A program made the translations under genes and the position numbers. The notes under the pieces were generated by a model that saw only the letters and a program-made list of their open reading frames with translations, did no database searches and was not told where the DNA came from. DNA of 15,708 bases from JAMXLO01 sp041487355 (GTDB lineage Bacteria > Pseudomonadota > Alphaproteobacteria > Acetobacterales > Acetobacteraceae). Position 1 is the stretch's first letter. Every line of letters starts with the position of its first letter. Positions 7,718-15,412 of this stretch are shown piece after piece. The stretch is taken from assembly GCA_041487355.1 (NCBI GenBank), contig JBGPND010000117.1, positions 1 through 15,708 on the forward strand, written 5' to 3'.

Positions 7718-8524
7718 ATGACGGAGCGGGCTTGGGTGGACGTGCGGCAGGATGCGCGCGGCGTAGCCATCGTGACCATCGACAATACGGCCAAGCTGAA
7801 CACGCTGAACACGCGGGTGATGACCGAGCTGATCGTGGCCGTGGAGCGGCTGGCGCAGGACGCTGCGCTGCGCGTGGTCGTGCTGCGCGGCGCCGGTGAA
7901 CGTGCGTTCATTGGCGGGGCTGACATCACCGAGATGGCCGGTCTCGATCCCGCCTCGGCGCGCGCGTTCATCACCCTGGTGCATCGGAGCTGCGATGTGT
8001 TCCGCCGCCTGCCGGTGCCGGTGATCGCCCGCATCCAGGGCTATGTGTTCGGCGCTGGCGTGGAGGTTGCCGCCGCCTGCGACATGCGCGTTGCCGGCAT
8101 CGGCTCGCAGTTCGGCATGCCGGAGGTGCGGCTTGGCGTTCCCTCGGTGGTCGAAGCGGCACTGCTGCCGCAACTGATCGGCTGGGGGCGCACACGGCTG
8201 CTGCTGCTGACCGGCGATACGATCGATGCGGCGACGGCACATGCCTGGGGGCTTGTCGAGGAAGTCGTCCCGGCGGAGCAGCTCGATCAGGCGGTGGAGC
8301 GGATGCTTGGCTCGATCCTCGCCTCGGGTCCGCAGGCGATCCGGCTGCAGAAGGCGCTGATCACCGCGTGGGAGGACCACCCGCTGCGCGAGGCGGTGCA
8401 GCACGGCATCGAGAGCTTCGCGGCTGCGTGGCGGACCGATGAACCGCGACGGATGATGCAGGATTTCGCCGATCGGAGGCGGCGGCGTAAGCTCGACGCG
8501 GATCAGCGGGGGAAACGGACATGA
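7718..8524 (+). CDS. Enoyl-CoA hydratase/isomerase family protein
   Basis: The 268-residue protein is a crotonase-fold enzyme, acting on acyl-CoA thioesters in the cytoplasm. The first oxyanion-hole segment is AFIGGADITEM (63-73). The second is IQGYVFGAGVEVAAACD (106-122). Glutamates E116 and E136 (in FGMPEVRLG) match the two catalytic acids of true enoyl-CoA hydratases, so water addition to a 2-enoyl-CoA is plausible; other crotonase reactions are possible. The PGAGGTQRL segment common in the family is replaced by PSVVEAALLPQLIGW, a variant subgroup. The ATG at 7718 follows GAGGGA at seven bases; upstream frame is open but without family similarity. The C-terminus is strongly basic (ADRRRRRK). 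Its stop overlaps the next start by four bases, indicating coupled translation in the catabolic operon. Confidence 0.93.
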   Translation: MTERAWVDVRQDARGVAIVTIDNTAKLNTLNTRVMTELIVAVERLAQDAALRVVVLRGAGERAFIGGADITEMAGLDPASARAFITLVHRSCDVFRRLPVPVIARIQGYVFGAGVEVAAACDMRVAGIGSQFGMPEVRLGVPSVVEAALLPQLIGWGRTRLLLLTGDTIDAATAHAWGLVEEVVPAEQLDQAVERMLGSILASGPQAIRLQKALITAWEDHPLREAVQHGIESFAAAWRTDEPRRMMQDFADRRRRRKLDADQRGKRT

Positions 8525-10215
8525 GCGGGGCGGAACCTGTCACCGGCGCCGAATGGCTGGCGCGAACACTGGCGGCGAACGGCACCACGCATGTGTTCTT
8601 CATCGATGCGGTGTTGCGGCGGACGTTGATCGAGCTCGGCACGCTCGGTGTGACGCGCGTGCTGGCACATGCGGAGAAGTCGGCGGCCTACATGGCCGAC
8701 GGCTATGCACGCATCGCAGGACGGCCCGGTATCTGTTTCGCGCAGTCGGTGGGCGCGGCGAATTTGGCGGCGGGCCTGCAGGATGCCTGGCTGGGGCGCA
8801 GTCCGGTGATCGCGCTGACCGGACGCAAGCCGCCGGCACACCAGCATCGCAACGCCTATCAGGAAATCCCGCACGCGCCGCTCTATGCGCCGGTGACCAA
8901 GTTCTCCGCCGCGGTGGATGCCGCTGCCGACCTGCCGCGCCTGCTGCGTCAGGCCTGGCGGGAGGCGATGAGCGGCTCGCCGCGTCCGGCGCATCTCGAC
9001 CTGAACGGGCTGCAGGCCGACATCATCGAGCTCGGCACGGTGAACGAACCGGCTGGCGCGGACCCCGCGCTGCAACTTCGCATGCCGCCCTATCGACCGA
9101 CGCCGGCGGATGACGAGATCGAGCGTACCGCCGCGAAGCTGCGCGGGGCGAAGCGCATCGCCATCGTGGCAGGCGCGGGTGCGGCGGCTTCGGGCGCTGG
9201 GCCGGAACTGCTGGCGCTGGCCGAGGCGCTGGCGGCGCCGATCGCGACCTCGCTCGGCGCGCGCGGGATTGTCCCGACGCAACACCGCCTGTCGGTTGGT
9301 TGCGCCGGAAGCTATGCCGCCCCGCCCGCCAACCAGATCGTGCACGAGGCGGACCTCGTGCTGTTCATCGGCTGCCATACCGGCGACCTGGTGACGCATA
9401 CCTGGCGCATTCCGGCGATCGACACCGAAGTGGTGCAGATCGACATCGACCCGGTGGAGCTCGGCCGCAGTTACAAGAACACGCTCGGCCTGATGGGCGA
9501 TCCAAAGGCAACGCTGGCGAAACTTGCGGCGGCCCTCGGGAAACCCAGCCGCGACACCGCATTCGCCGATCGCGCCGCCGGCATCGTCGCCGCCTGGCGT
9601 GAGGAGCGGGCGCCGAAGCTTGCCAGCAACGCCGCGCCGATCCTGCCCGACCGGCTGTGCGCCGAGATCACAAGCGCGCTGCCGGAGGATGGCATCCTGG
9701 TGGCCGATACCGGCTATTCCGGCATCTGGACCTCGACGCTGATCGAACTGAATGGCGCGGGACAGACCTATCTGCGCGCGGCGGGATCGCTCGGATGGGC
9801 GTTCCCGGCCTCACTCGGCGCGAAATGCGCGGCGGGCGATCGCAAGGTGATCTGCTGGTCCGGTGACGGCGCGATCTACTACCACCTGACTGAACTGGAG
9901 ACCGCGCGGCGGCGCGGCATCGCCGTGGTGCTGGTGATCAACAACAACTCAGGCTTCGGCCAGGGCTGGCCGAACATCCAGCGCCAGCAGGGCAACAAGC
10001 CGGGCGACGTGCGCGACCTGGTGCGCTTCGGGCCGACCAACTTCGCCGATGTGGCGCGCGTGTTCGGCCTGCGCGGCATCCGCGTCGAGGAACCCTCGCA
10101 GATCGCGCCGGCACTGAAGGACGCGTTGGCGTCGGATGAGACGGTGATCGTCGACGTCGCCACCGACATCGATGCGCGCGCACCCGAACCCTGGCTGCCG
10201 GGAGCGGGAGCATGA
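8521..10215 (+). CDS. Thiamine-diphosphate-dependent enzyme of the acetolactate synthase superfamily
   Basis: The 564-residue protein shows all three domains of this superfamily. The N-terminal domain has the catalytic glutamate in AHAEKSAAYMADGYAR (E52) and AQSVGAANLAAGLQDAW. The middle domain has RIAIVAGAGAAASG (212-225) and VVQIDIDP. The C-terminal domain has the cofactor motif GDG (448-450) to NNN (474-476). These enzymes split or join carbon bonds next to a carbonyl, as in acetolactate synthase, oxalyl-CoA decarboxylase or 2-hydroxyacyl-CoA lyase. The CoA-type neighbours argue for a catabolic lyase or decarboxylase rather than branched-chain amino acid synthesis; no small regulatory subunit gene is adjacent. 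The ATG lies in ATGA with the preceding gene and behind GGGGGA. The exact reaction is unknown. Confidence 0.92.
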   Translation: MSGAEPVTGAEWLARTLAANGTTHVFFIDAVLRRTLIELGTLGVTRVLAHAEKSAAYMADGYARIAGRPGICFAQSVGAANLAAGLQDAWLGRSPVIALTGRKPPAHQHRNAYQEIPHAPLYAPVTKFSAAVDAAADLPRLLRQAWREAMSGSPRPAHLDLNGLQADIIELGTVNEPAGADPALQLRMPPYRPTPADDEIERTAAKLRGAKRIAIVAGAGAAASGAGPELLALAEALAAPIATSLGARGIVPTQHRLSVGCAGSYAAPPANQIVHEADLVLFIGCHTGDLVTHTWRIPAIDTEVVQIDIDPVELGRSYKNTLGLMGDPKATLAKLAAALGKPSRDTAFADRAAGIVAAWREERAPKLASNAAPILPDRLCAEITSALPEDGILVADTGYSGIWTSTLIELNGAGQTYLRAAGSLGWAFPASLGAKCAAGDRKVICWSGDGAIYYHLTELETARRRGIAVVLVINNNSGFGQGWPNIQRQQGNKPGDVRDLVRFGPTNFADVARVFGLRGIRVEEPSQIAPALKDALASDETVIVDVATDIDARAPEPWLPGAGA

Positions 10216-10229
10216 CGGAATTCGGCGGG

Positions 10230-10336
10230 CTCCCCCGCCCCTTGTGCGAGGGGGTTGGGGAAGGGGTCAATGGGAGAGGCGCAGTTCTTGCTGTTGCACC
10301 CCTCCCCCTGACCCCCTCCCGCAAGGGGCGGGGGAG
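10230..10336. repeat. GC-rich inverted repeat between the thiamine enzyme and 3-hydroxyacyl-CoA dehydrogenase genes
   Basis: Arms at 10230-10266 and 10299-10336 are inverted copies over about 37 bases with a few mismatches. Both begin or end with CTCCCCCGCCCCTTG and its complement, and share the CCCCTTGCGGGAGGGGG core seen at 6241-6322. The right arm ends in GGGGGAG eight bases before the next ATG, so the repeat seems to provide that gene's ribosome binding site. Folding would hide this site. Confidence 0.85.
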
Positions 10337-10344
10337 AAACTGAA

Positions 10345-11295
10345 ATGACCGAAGTCGCCGTCGTCGGCGCTGGCCTGATGGGCCATGCGCTGGCACTCGT
10401 GTTCGCGGTGGGCGGGCACAACGTGCGTCTGACCGACAACAATGCCGAAACGCTGGAACGCGCGCCTGGCCTGATGGCGACCGCGCTCGCCACACTCGCC
10501 GAGGCGGGCGAGGTCGATGCGTCGTGGGATCGCCAGCGCCTGTCGCACGCGGTGCGCTGCATTCCGTCATTGGAACAGACCGTCTCCGGCGCGGCCCTGG
10601 TGATCGAAGCGATCGTCGAGCGTCCGGATGCCAAGCGCGCTCTCTATGCGCTGCTCGAAACGCTGATGGCGCCGGACGCGATCCTGGCCAGCAACACCAG
10701 CAATCTCGACATCTTCCCGCTGGTGCCGCCTGGCTTGCAGAAACGGGCGATCATCGCGCACTGGTACACGCCGCCCTATCTGTGCGACCTGGTCGATCTC
10801 TGCCCCGGACCGCAGACGGATCCGGCGGCGATCACCACGGTGCGCGACATGGTGCGCGCGATGGGCAAGGTGCCTGTCGTGTTCAAGCAGATGGTGCAGG
10901 GCTACGTCGCCAACCGGCTGCAGGCGGCAATGGGCCTGGAAGTGCAGCGCATGCTGGACGAGGGCCTGGTTTCACCGAAGGACATTGATGATTCGGTCAT
11001 CCACGGCATCGCGCTGCGCATGCCGATCCTCGGCGTGATGGCCAAAGCGGACTTTACCGGACTGCCACTGATGCAGCAGGGCATGGCCAACCGCAGCTAC
11101 ACGCCGCCCGAGGTGCGCGGGCGCAGCGAAACGCTCGACCGGCTGATCGCCGAAGGCCGCACCGGTGTGATGGCCGGCAAGGGGTATTTCGATTGGGGCA
11201 ACCGCAGCCCCGAAGAGCTGTTCCGCGAACGCGACCGCAAGCTGCTCGCACTGAAGCGCGCGCTGCGCGAGATCAAACCGATGGAGGGAACATGA
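10345..11295 (+). CDS. 3-hydroxyacyl-CoA dehydrogenase family protein (NAD-binding)
   Basis: The 316-residue protein has the NAD-binding GAGLMG (8-13), the family motif ASNTSN (115-120), catalytic H139 in IAHWYTPPY, and a C-terminal helical domain from about residue 183 (VQGYVANRLQAAMGLEV). Length and the H-W-Y-x-P-P form place it near the lambda-crystallin / L-gulonate or carnitine dehydrogenase subgroup rather than the fatty-acid oxidation multienzyme. It should oxidise a 3-hydroxy acid or 3-hydroxyacyl-CoA with NAD+. The residue twelve after the histidine, normally a glutamate completing the dyad, is D151. The start follows a repeat that supplies GGGGGAG. The stop overlaps the next ATG (11292-11295), so the two dehydrogenases are coupled. 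Confidence 0.92.
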   Translation: MTEVAVVGAGLMGHALALVFAVGGHNVRLTDNNAETLERAPGLMATALATLAEAGEVDASWDRQRLSHAVRCIPSLEQTVSGAALVIEAIVERPDAKRALYALLETLMAPDAILASNTSNLDIFPLVPPGLQKRAIIAHWYTPPYLCDLVDLCPGPQTDPAAITTVRDMVRAMGKVPVVFKQMVQGYVANRLQAAMGLEVQRMLDEGLVSPKDIDDSVIHGIALRMPILGVMAKADFTGLPLMQQGMANRSYTPPEVRGRSETLDRLIAEGRTGVMAGKGYFDWGNRSPEELFRERDRKLLALKRALREIKPMEGT

Positions 11296-12077
11296 TCAGC
11301 TACAATCTCGCCGGCAAGACGGCGCTGGTGACGGGCGGCGCGTCGGGCATCGGCTTCGCCACCGCGCGCATGTTGGCGAAGTTCGGCGCCACGGTGGCGG
11401 TGAACCATCTCGCCGATGATCCGCGCGGGCCGGAGGCGGTGGACAAGATCAATAGCGAGGTGCCTGCCCCCGGGCTTGTCCCGGGGGGCAAGGCAATCGG
11501 CGCGCCGGGCAGCGTCGGCGAGAAAGGCGCCGCCGAACGCATGGTGCTGAAGGCGATCAGCGATCTGGGCCGGCTCGACCTGCTGGTGAACAACGCCGGC
11601 ACGCCGGGCACGCGCAGACGCATCGCGCCGCCGGAGCTGGAGCTGATTACCGAAGATCTCTGGTCGCAACTGCTGGAAACCAATCTGCTCGGCGTGTTCC
11701 GCTGTGCCAAGGCCGCCGCACCGGCGTTGAAGGCGGCGAATGGCGCCATCGTCAGCACCGCCTCGATTGCCGGTCTCGGGCGCGCAGGCAGCAGCCTCGC
11801 CTACAGTGCGACCAAGGCCGGTGTGGTGAGTTTGACGCAGAACCTGGCACGCGGCCTGGCACCGGAAGTGCGCGTGAACGCCATCGCCCCCGGCGCGGTG
11901 GACAGTTCCTGGATGGTGGAATGGACCAATGAGGAGCGGCAGCAATCGATCGAACGCGCGTTGCTCAAGCGGCGCTGTCAGCCGGAGGACTTGGCCGAGG
12001 TGATCCTGTTCCTCGGATTCGGTGCGGCGATGGTGACAGGGCAGACGATCACGGTGGACGGCGGTCTGACATTGTGA
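11292..12077 (+). CDS. Short-chain dehydrogenase/reductase (SDR) family oxidoreductase
   Basis: The 261-residue protein is a classical SDR: cofactor motif TGGASGIG (14-21), NNAG (100-103), catalytic S158 with Y171 and K175 in YSATK, and the C-terminal GQTITVDGG. The loop after the second strand holds an NHLADD stretch at 38-43; cofactor preference is unclear. It oxidises an alcohol or reduces a ketone with NAD(P) in the cytoplasm, presumably on an intermediate of this operon. Residues 57-68 are encoded by an inserted palindrome, adding about nine residues to a surface loop without breaking the frame. The ATG at 11292 overlaps the previous stop and follows GGAGGG. It is the last gene of the rightward unit, followed by a hairpin terminator. 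Confidence 0.93.
   Translation: MISYNLAGKTALVTGGASGIGFATARMLAKFGATVAVNHLADDPRGPEAVDKINSEVPAPGLVPGGKAIGAPGSVGEKGAAERMVLKAISDLGRLDLLVNNAGTPGTRRRIAPPELELITEDLWSQLLETNLLGVFRCAKAAAPALKAANGAIVSTASIAGLGRAGSSLAYSATKAGVVSLTQNLARGLAPEVRVNAIAPGAVDSSWMVEWTNEERQQSIERALLKRRCQPEDLAEVILFLGFGAAMVTGQTITVDGGLTL
11461..11495. repeat. Palindromic repeat inserted in frame in the SDR gene
   Basis: Arms TGCCTGCCCCCGGG (11461-11474) and its near complement (11480-11495), with two single-base bulges, flank the loop CTTGT. The 15-mer CCGGGCTTGTCCCGG at 11470-11484 recurs exactly at 15687-15701 in the intergenic repeat at the window end, so this is a member of a dispersed family rather than native coding sequence. Confidence 0.75.
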
Positions 12078-12130
12078 GCCGAAGTTCCCGGCCCTCTTCC
12101 TTCAGAGCGCGGGAAGAGGGCCGGTTCGGC
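12078..12130. terminator. Bidirectional hairpin terminator between convergent SDR and porin genes
   Basis: CCGGCCCTCTTCC (12088-12100) and its perfect complement (12112-12124) form a 13-base-pair stem with an 11-base loop. A further GCCGAA/TTCGGC pair lies outside an interrupted base. The site is placed exactly between two convergent stop codons. There is no long T run, so it may rely on stem strength or on Rho. Confidence 0.8.
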
Positions 12131-12141
12131 ATGAATTCGGA

Positions 12142-13509
12142 TTAGAACGTCAGCACCAAGTCGGCGCCGAAGGTGAAGGCATTGTTGGTGCCTTTCGAGT
12201 TGGCCGGCGGGTTGTTGTTGAACGGCTTGTTGTCGGTAAAGGCATGATCCCAGCGGATCTCCGGCCGGACCAGCAATCCGGTTACCGGTGCGGGCATTTC
12301 CGGCTTCCAGGTCACACCGAGCGTAAGCCCACCGTAGGTCGTGTTGCTGCCCGGTGCGAAGTGTACGAACGGTGTCGACAGGCCCTGCTGGAACTTGACG
12401 AAGTCGGAATTGCCGGGGAACGAGGCGACGAAGAAGTTGTTGTCGTCACGCCAGAGTTCGGCCCTTGCGTTCAGGGCGACCGTGTCGGTCAGCGCGTAGG
12501 ACCCGTATTGCGCGACGCCAAAGCCGTTCACCGCCTGTCCTGGGTTGAAGCTGTTGCCAAAGCCATCACGAATCCAGTTGGCTTCGGTGACGAAGGTCCA
12601 GGTGTCGGTCGCCTTCCAGGTCATCAGCACGTCGTTGTAGAAGCGCCAATAGCCGTTGGCATTGAACCCGATCGGCGACAGCGCGCGGGTCGCGTTCTCC
12701 GGCCCGAAATGCGTCAGCGCCAGGATCGTCAGATTGCCGCCCAGGAAGGTGAGGTTGAACCCGGCGACGCCGCCGACCGCACCGTTGTCGTCGCCCAGCG
12801 GCCCGAACGTGGTGTTCGTGCCGGTGTCGATACCCGTGTAGATGTCGAGCACGTCATTGACGTGCGTCGTCGCCAGCGCGCCGGTGTGCTTGAACGGCAG
12901 TCCGAACTGGAAGATGTAGGAGTGCGAGTAGAACGGGTTGGTCGAGGGGTCGATCGTCTCGTAGCCCAGAGGTGTCGGATACTGGCCGACCTTGAGGTCG
13001 ATGCCGCCTTCGGTGACCCATGGCAGATGTGCCAGGACGTTCGCCTCGACGACGTCGAGCTGATAGCGCTGGTTGGGGTCAACGCGGTTCAGCTCGCCCA
13101 GGAACTGCGTGTAGCGCGCGTCCGAGCCATACATGAACTGGACCTTGAAGCCCCATTGGTAGTCGCTGTTCTTTGGATCGAGCGGCTTGTTCGCGGTCAA
13201 CAGCAGCTGGTTCAACTGCACCTGGTTGGCATGGTCGGTGAACAGCTGGCCCCAGTTCAGTCCCGTGGCTGGGCGCATGGGGTTGGCGATGATCCCCGAT
13301 TCGAGCTGGGCCGACAGATGGATGCCGTCGATCCAGAGGCCAGGCGGTGGTGCTTCAGGTGCAGCCGGAGCCGCGGGAGCGGCGGCGGCGGCAGGAGGCG
13401 CGGGCGTGACCGCAGGGGGCGGAGTCTGCGCGTTCGCCACTGGCGCGACGGCAGCGATGCACGCTGCCAGAAGCCAGGGAGCGGCGCCGATTGGTTTCTT
13501 GTGCTCCAT
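12142..13509 (-). CDS. Outer-membrane beta-barrel porin, OmpL/BBP2-like
   Basis: The 455-residue protein has a signal peptide cut after ANA (residue 27). A proline/alanine-rich linker follows (about 28-57), then a barrel-like domain with alternating aromatic strands and many N/G/D turns. It ends in LVLTF, with the terminal phenylalanine typical of BamA-inserted barrels. Stretches such as GIDLKVGQYPTPLGYETID and NPFYSHSYIFQFGLPFKHTG resemble the BBP2 (putative beta-barrel porin 2) family. It should form a channel in the outer membrane. Start at 13509 follows GGAAGG at five bases; the longer frame upstream runs into a terminator hairpin. It is transcribed in the same direction as glnK-amtB but behind a strong hairpin, so it probably has its own promoter. 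The cargo is unknown; a link to nitrogen supply is only suggested by position. Confidence 0.85.
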   Translation of the reverse strand: MEHKKPIGAAPWLLAACIAAVAPVANAQTPPPAVTPAPPAAAAAPAAPAAPEAPPPGLWIDGIHLSAQLESGIIANPMRPATGLNWGQLFTDHANQVQLNQLLLTANKPLDPKNSDYQWGFKVQFMYGSDARYTQFLGELNRVDPNQRYQLDVVEANVLAHLPWVTEGGIDLKVGQYPTPLGYETIDPSTNPFYSHSYIFQFGLPFKHTGALATTHVNDVLDIYTGIDTGTNTTFGPLGDDNGAVGGVAGFNLTFLGGNLTILALTHFGPENATRALSPIGFNANGYWRFYNDVLMTWKATDTWTFVTEANWIRDGFGNSFNPGQAVNGFGVAQYGSYALTDTVALNARAELWRDDNNFFVASFPGNSDFVKFQQGLSTPFVHFAPGSNTTYGGLTLGVTWKPEMPAPVTGLLVRPEIRWDHAFTDNKPFNNNPPANSKGTNNAFTFGADLVLTF

Positions 13510-13543
13510 ATTAACCTTCCGTGTTCGCCGAGTCGTTTTGTAG

Positions 13544-13590
13544 GCACAAATGAGGGGGGCGCCACAATGCAGCGCCCCCCTCATCCGTGC
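13544..13590 (-). terminator. Hairpin terminator downstream of amtB
   Basis: ATGAGGGGGGCGC (13550-13562) and its perfect complement (13572-13584) form a 13-base-pair stem with a 9-base loop. An outer GCAC/GTGC pair extends it. It lies between the amtB stop and the porin start. Only a short T run (TTTG) follows in the leftward direction. Confidence 0.75.
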
Positions 13591-13596
13591 GGTTTG

Positions 13597-14976
13597 TCAG
13601 AAGATCTGCTCTCCGTGCAACACCAGGTCGAGGCCTTCGCGTTCCTCTTCCTCGCCGACCCGCAGGCCGACCAGCATCTTGGTGATGTACAGCAGGATCA
13701 CCGTGCCGACGCCGCTGTAGACCAGCGTCGCGGCGACGCCTTGGCACTGGATCCAGAGCTGCGCCAGGCTGCCAGGGCTGCCGTCCGGGCTGGCATCCGT
13801 TGCCGACAACGGCCCATAGGAGAACACACCGGTCAGCAAGGCACCAACGATGCCGCCGATGCAGTGCACGCCGAAGGCGTCCAGGCTGTCGTCGTAGCCC
13901 AGCATGTGCTTCACGCTGGTCGCCGCCCAGAAGCAGATCACGCCGGCAGCGATGCCGATGATGATCGCCGATCCGGGCAGCACGAAGCCCGACGCCGGGG
14001 TGATCGCCACCAAGCCCGCCACTGCGCCGGAGATGCAGCCCAGCACGGAGGGTTTGCCCTTCGCCATCCATTCGGCGAACATCCACGCCAGCGCCGCGGC
14101 CGCCGTGGCGATCTGCGTCACCGCCATCGCCATGCCGGCGCGACCGTTCGCTGCCACCGCGGAACCGGCATTGAAGCCGAACCAGCCGACCCAGAGCAGC
14201 GAGGCGCCGATCACCGAATAGGCGAGGTTGTACGGCGCCATGTTGTCCGAGCCGTAGCCGACCCGCTTGCCGAGTACCAGCGCGCACATCAGCCCGGCGA
14301 TGCCGGCATTGATATGCACCACCGTGCCGCCGGCGAAGTCGAGCTGGCCGTTGATTGCGCCCCAGCCGGTCGGTGCCCACATCCAGTGCGCAATCGGCGA
14401 GTAGATCAGCAGCGACCACAGCGTCATGAAGATGCACATGGCGGAAAACTTCATGCGATCCGCAAACGCACCGGCGATCAGCGCCGGGGTGATGATCGCA
14501 AAGGTCATCTGGAACATCATATAGACCGTCTCAGGGATGGTCGTGCTGAGCGCGGCGACATCCTTGATGCCGGGATCGAGGACAAAGGCCTGGGTGTCGT
14601 TGCCCTTGCTGATGTGCTCGGCAATGCCGTTCAGCAGGAAGCGCGACAGGTCGCCGACATAGGGAGCGGCACCGCCGGTGCCATTGGTGAAAGCCAGGCT
14701 GTAGCCGGCCACCGTCCAGACGAGGGTGACGATGCAGGTGATGGCGAAGGACTGCATCAGCGTGGCGAGGATGTTCTTCTTGCGCACCATGCCGCCGTAG
14801 AACAGTGCCAGCCCGGGGATGGTCATCAGCAGTACGAGCGCCGTGCTGGCGAGCATCCACGCGGTGTCGCCGGAGTCGAGCTTGGGCGGGCCGGCGTCGT
14901 CGGCCAGTGCTGGCAGCGCGGCCAACAGCATTGGCAGCATGGCGCCAAGGCCCCAGGTCAGGCGGGGTCGCTTCAT
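13597..14976 (-). CDS. amtB: Ammonium channel AmtB
   Basis: The 459-residue protein has a signal peptide (cut near ALA, residue 25) and about eleven membrane spans. Signature stretches are FYGGMVRKKN, DFAGGTVVHINAG with pore histidine H221, and DAFGVHCIGG with the twin histidine H371. The C-terminal tail (GLRVGEEEEREGLDLVLHGE) is the conserved cytoplasmic segment that binds the P-II protein. It conducts ammonia/ammonium across the inner membrane as a trimer and is blocked by GlnK when nitrogen is plentiful. The ATG follows GAGGGA at ten bases and lies 29 bases behind glnK in one operon. All key residues are present. Confidence 0.97.
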   Translation of the reverse strand: MKRPRLTWGLGAMLPMLLAALPALADDAGPPKLDSGDTAWMLASTALVLLMTIPGLALFYGGMVRKKNILATLMQSFAITCIVTLVWTVAGYSLAFTNGTGGAAPYVGDLSRFLLNGIAEHISKGNDTQAFVLDPGIKDVAALSTTIPETVYMMFQMTFAIITPALIAGAFADRMKFSAMCIFMTLWSLLIYSPIAHWMWAPTGWGAINGQLDFAGGTVVHINAGIAGLMCALVLGKRVGYGSDNMAPYNLAYSVIGASLLWVGWFGFNAGSAVAANGRAGMAMAVTQIATAAAALAWMFAEWMAKGKPSVLGCISGAVAGLVAITPASGFVLPGSAIIIGIAAGVICFWAATSVKHMLGYDDSLDAFGVHCIGGIVGALLTGVFSYGPLSATDASPDGSPGSLAQLWIQCQGVAATLVYSGVGTVILLYITKMLVGLRVGEEEEREGLDLVLHGEQIF

Positions 14977-15005
14977 CGTTCGTGTTTCCCTCTTTTTTTG
15001 GTCGT

Positions 15006-15344
15006 TCAGAGTGCCGCGGCATCGACCTCGCCGGTGCGGATCCGCACGGCGCGTTCGATGTCGAGGACGAAGATTTTGCCGTCGCCGATCTTGCCGGTAT
15101 GCGCGGCCTTGGTGATCGCCTCGATCACCTGGTCGGTGAGATCGGCGCTCACCACGACCTCGATCTTCACCTTCGGCAGGAAGTTCACGTGGTATTCGGC
15201 GCCACGGTAGATTTCAGTCTGTCCCTTCTGCCGGCCGAATCCCTTCACCTCCGAGACGGTGAGACCCTGCACGCCGAGCGGCGTCAGCGCCTCGCGCACG
15301 TCGTCAAGCTTGAAGGGCTTGATGATGGCCATGATCAGCTTCAT
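15006..15344 (-). CDS. glnK: Nitrogen regulatory protein P-II (GlnK)
   Basis: The 112-residue protein is full length for P-II. It starts MKLIMAIIKPFKLDDV, has the T-loop GFGRQKGQTEIYRGAEY with the uridylylation site Y51, the B-loop TGKIGDGKIFV (83-93), and R101/R103 near the C-terminus. It senses 2-oxoglutarate and ATP/ADP as a trimer and regulates AmtB and other nitrogen targets. Linkage to amtB is why I use glnK; GlnB is nearly identical in sequence. The start follows AAGGGG at about seven bases. A sigma-54-like element lies about 70 bases upstream. Confidence 0.96.
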   Translation of the reverse strand: MKLIMAIIKPFKLDDVREALTPLGVQGLTVSEVKGFGRQKGQTEIYRGAEYHVNFLPKVKIEVVVSADLTDQVIEAITKAAHTGKIGDGKIFVLDIERAVRIRTGEVDAAAL

Positions 15345-15412
15345 GTCGCTGCCCCTTGATTGCTCTACACGCCGCCGCCACCCCTCGGCGGGACGGTCGT
15401 GCCGGGGTTCCT

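Noticed and set aside
12244..15210. A 988-codon open frame on the plus strand across porin, amtB and glnK
   Set aside because: It lies antisense to three clear genes, has no recognisable domain, and is rich in H, R, Q, D and G as expected from the reverse reading of GC-rich codons.
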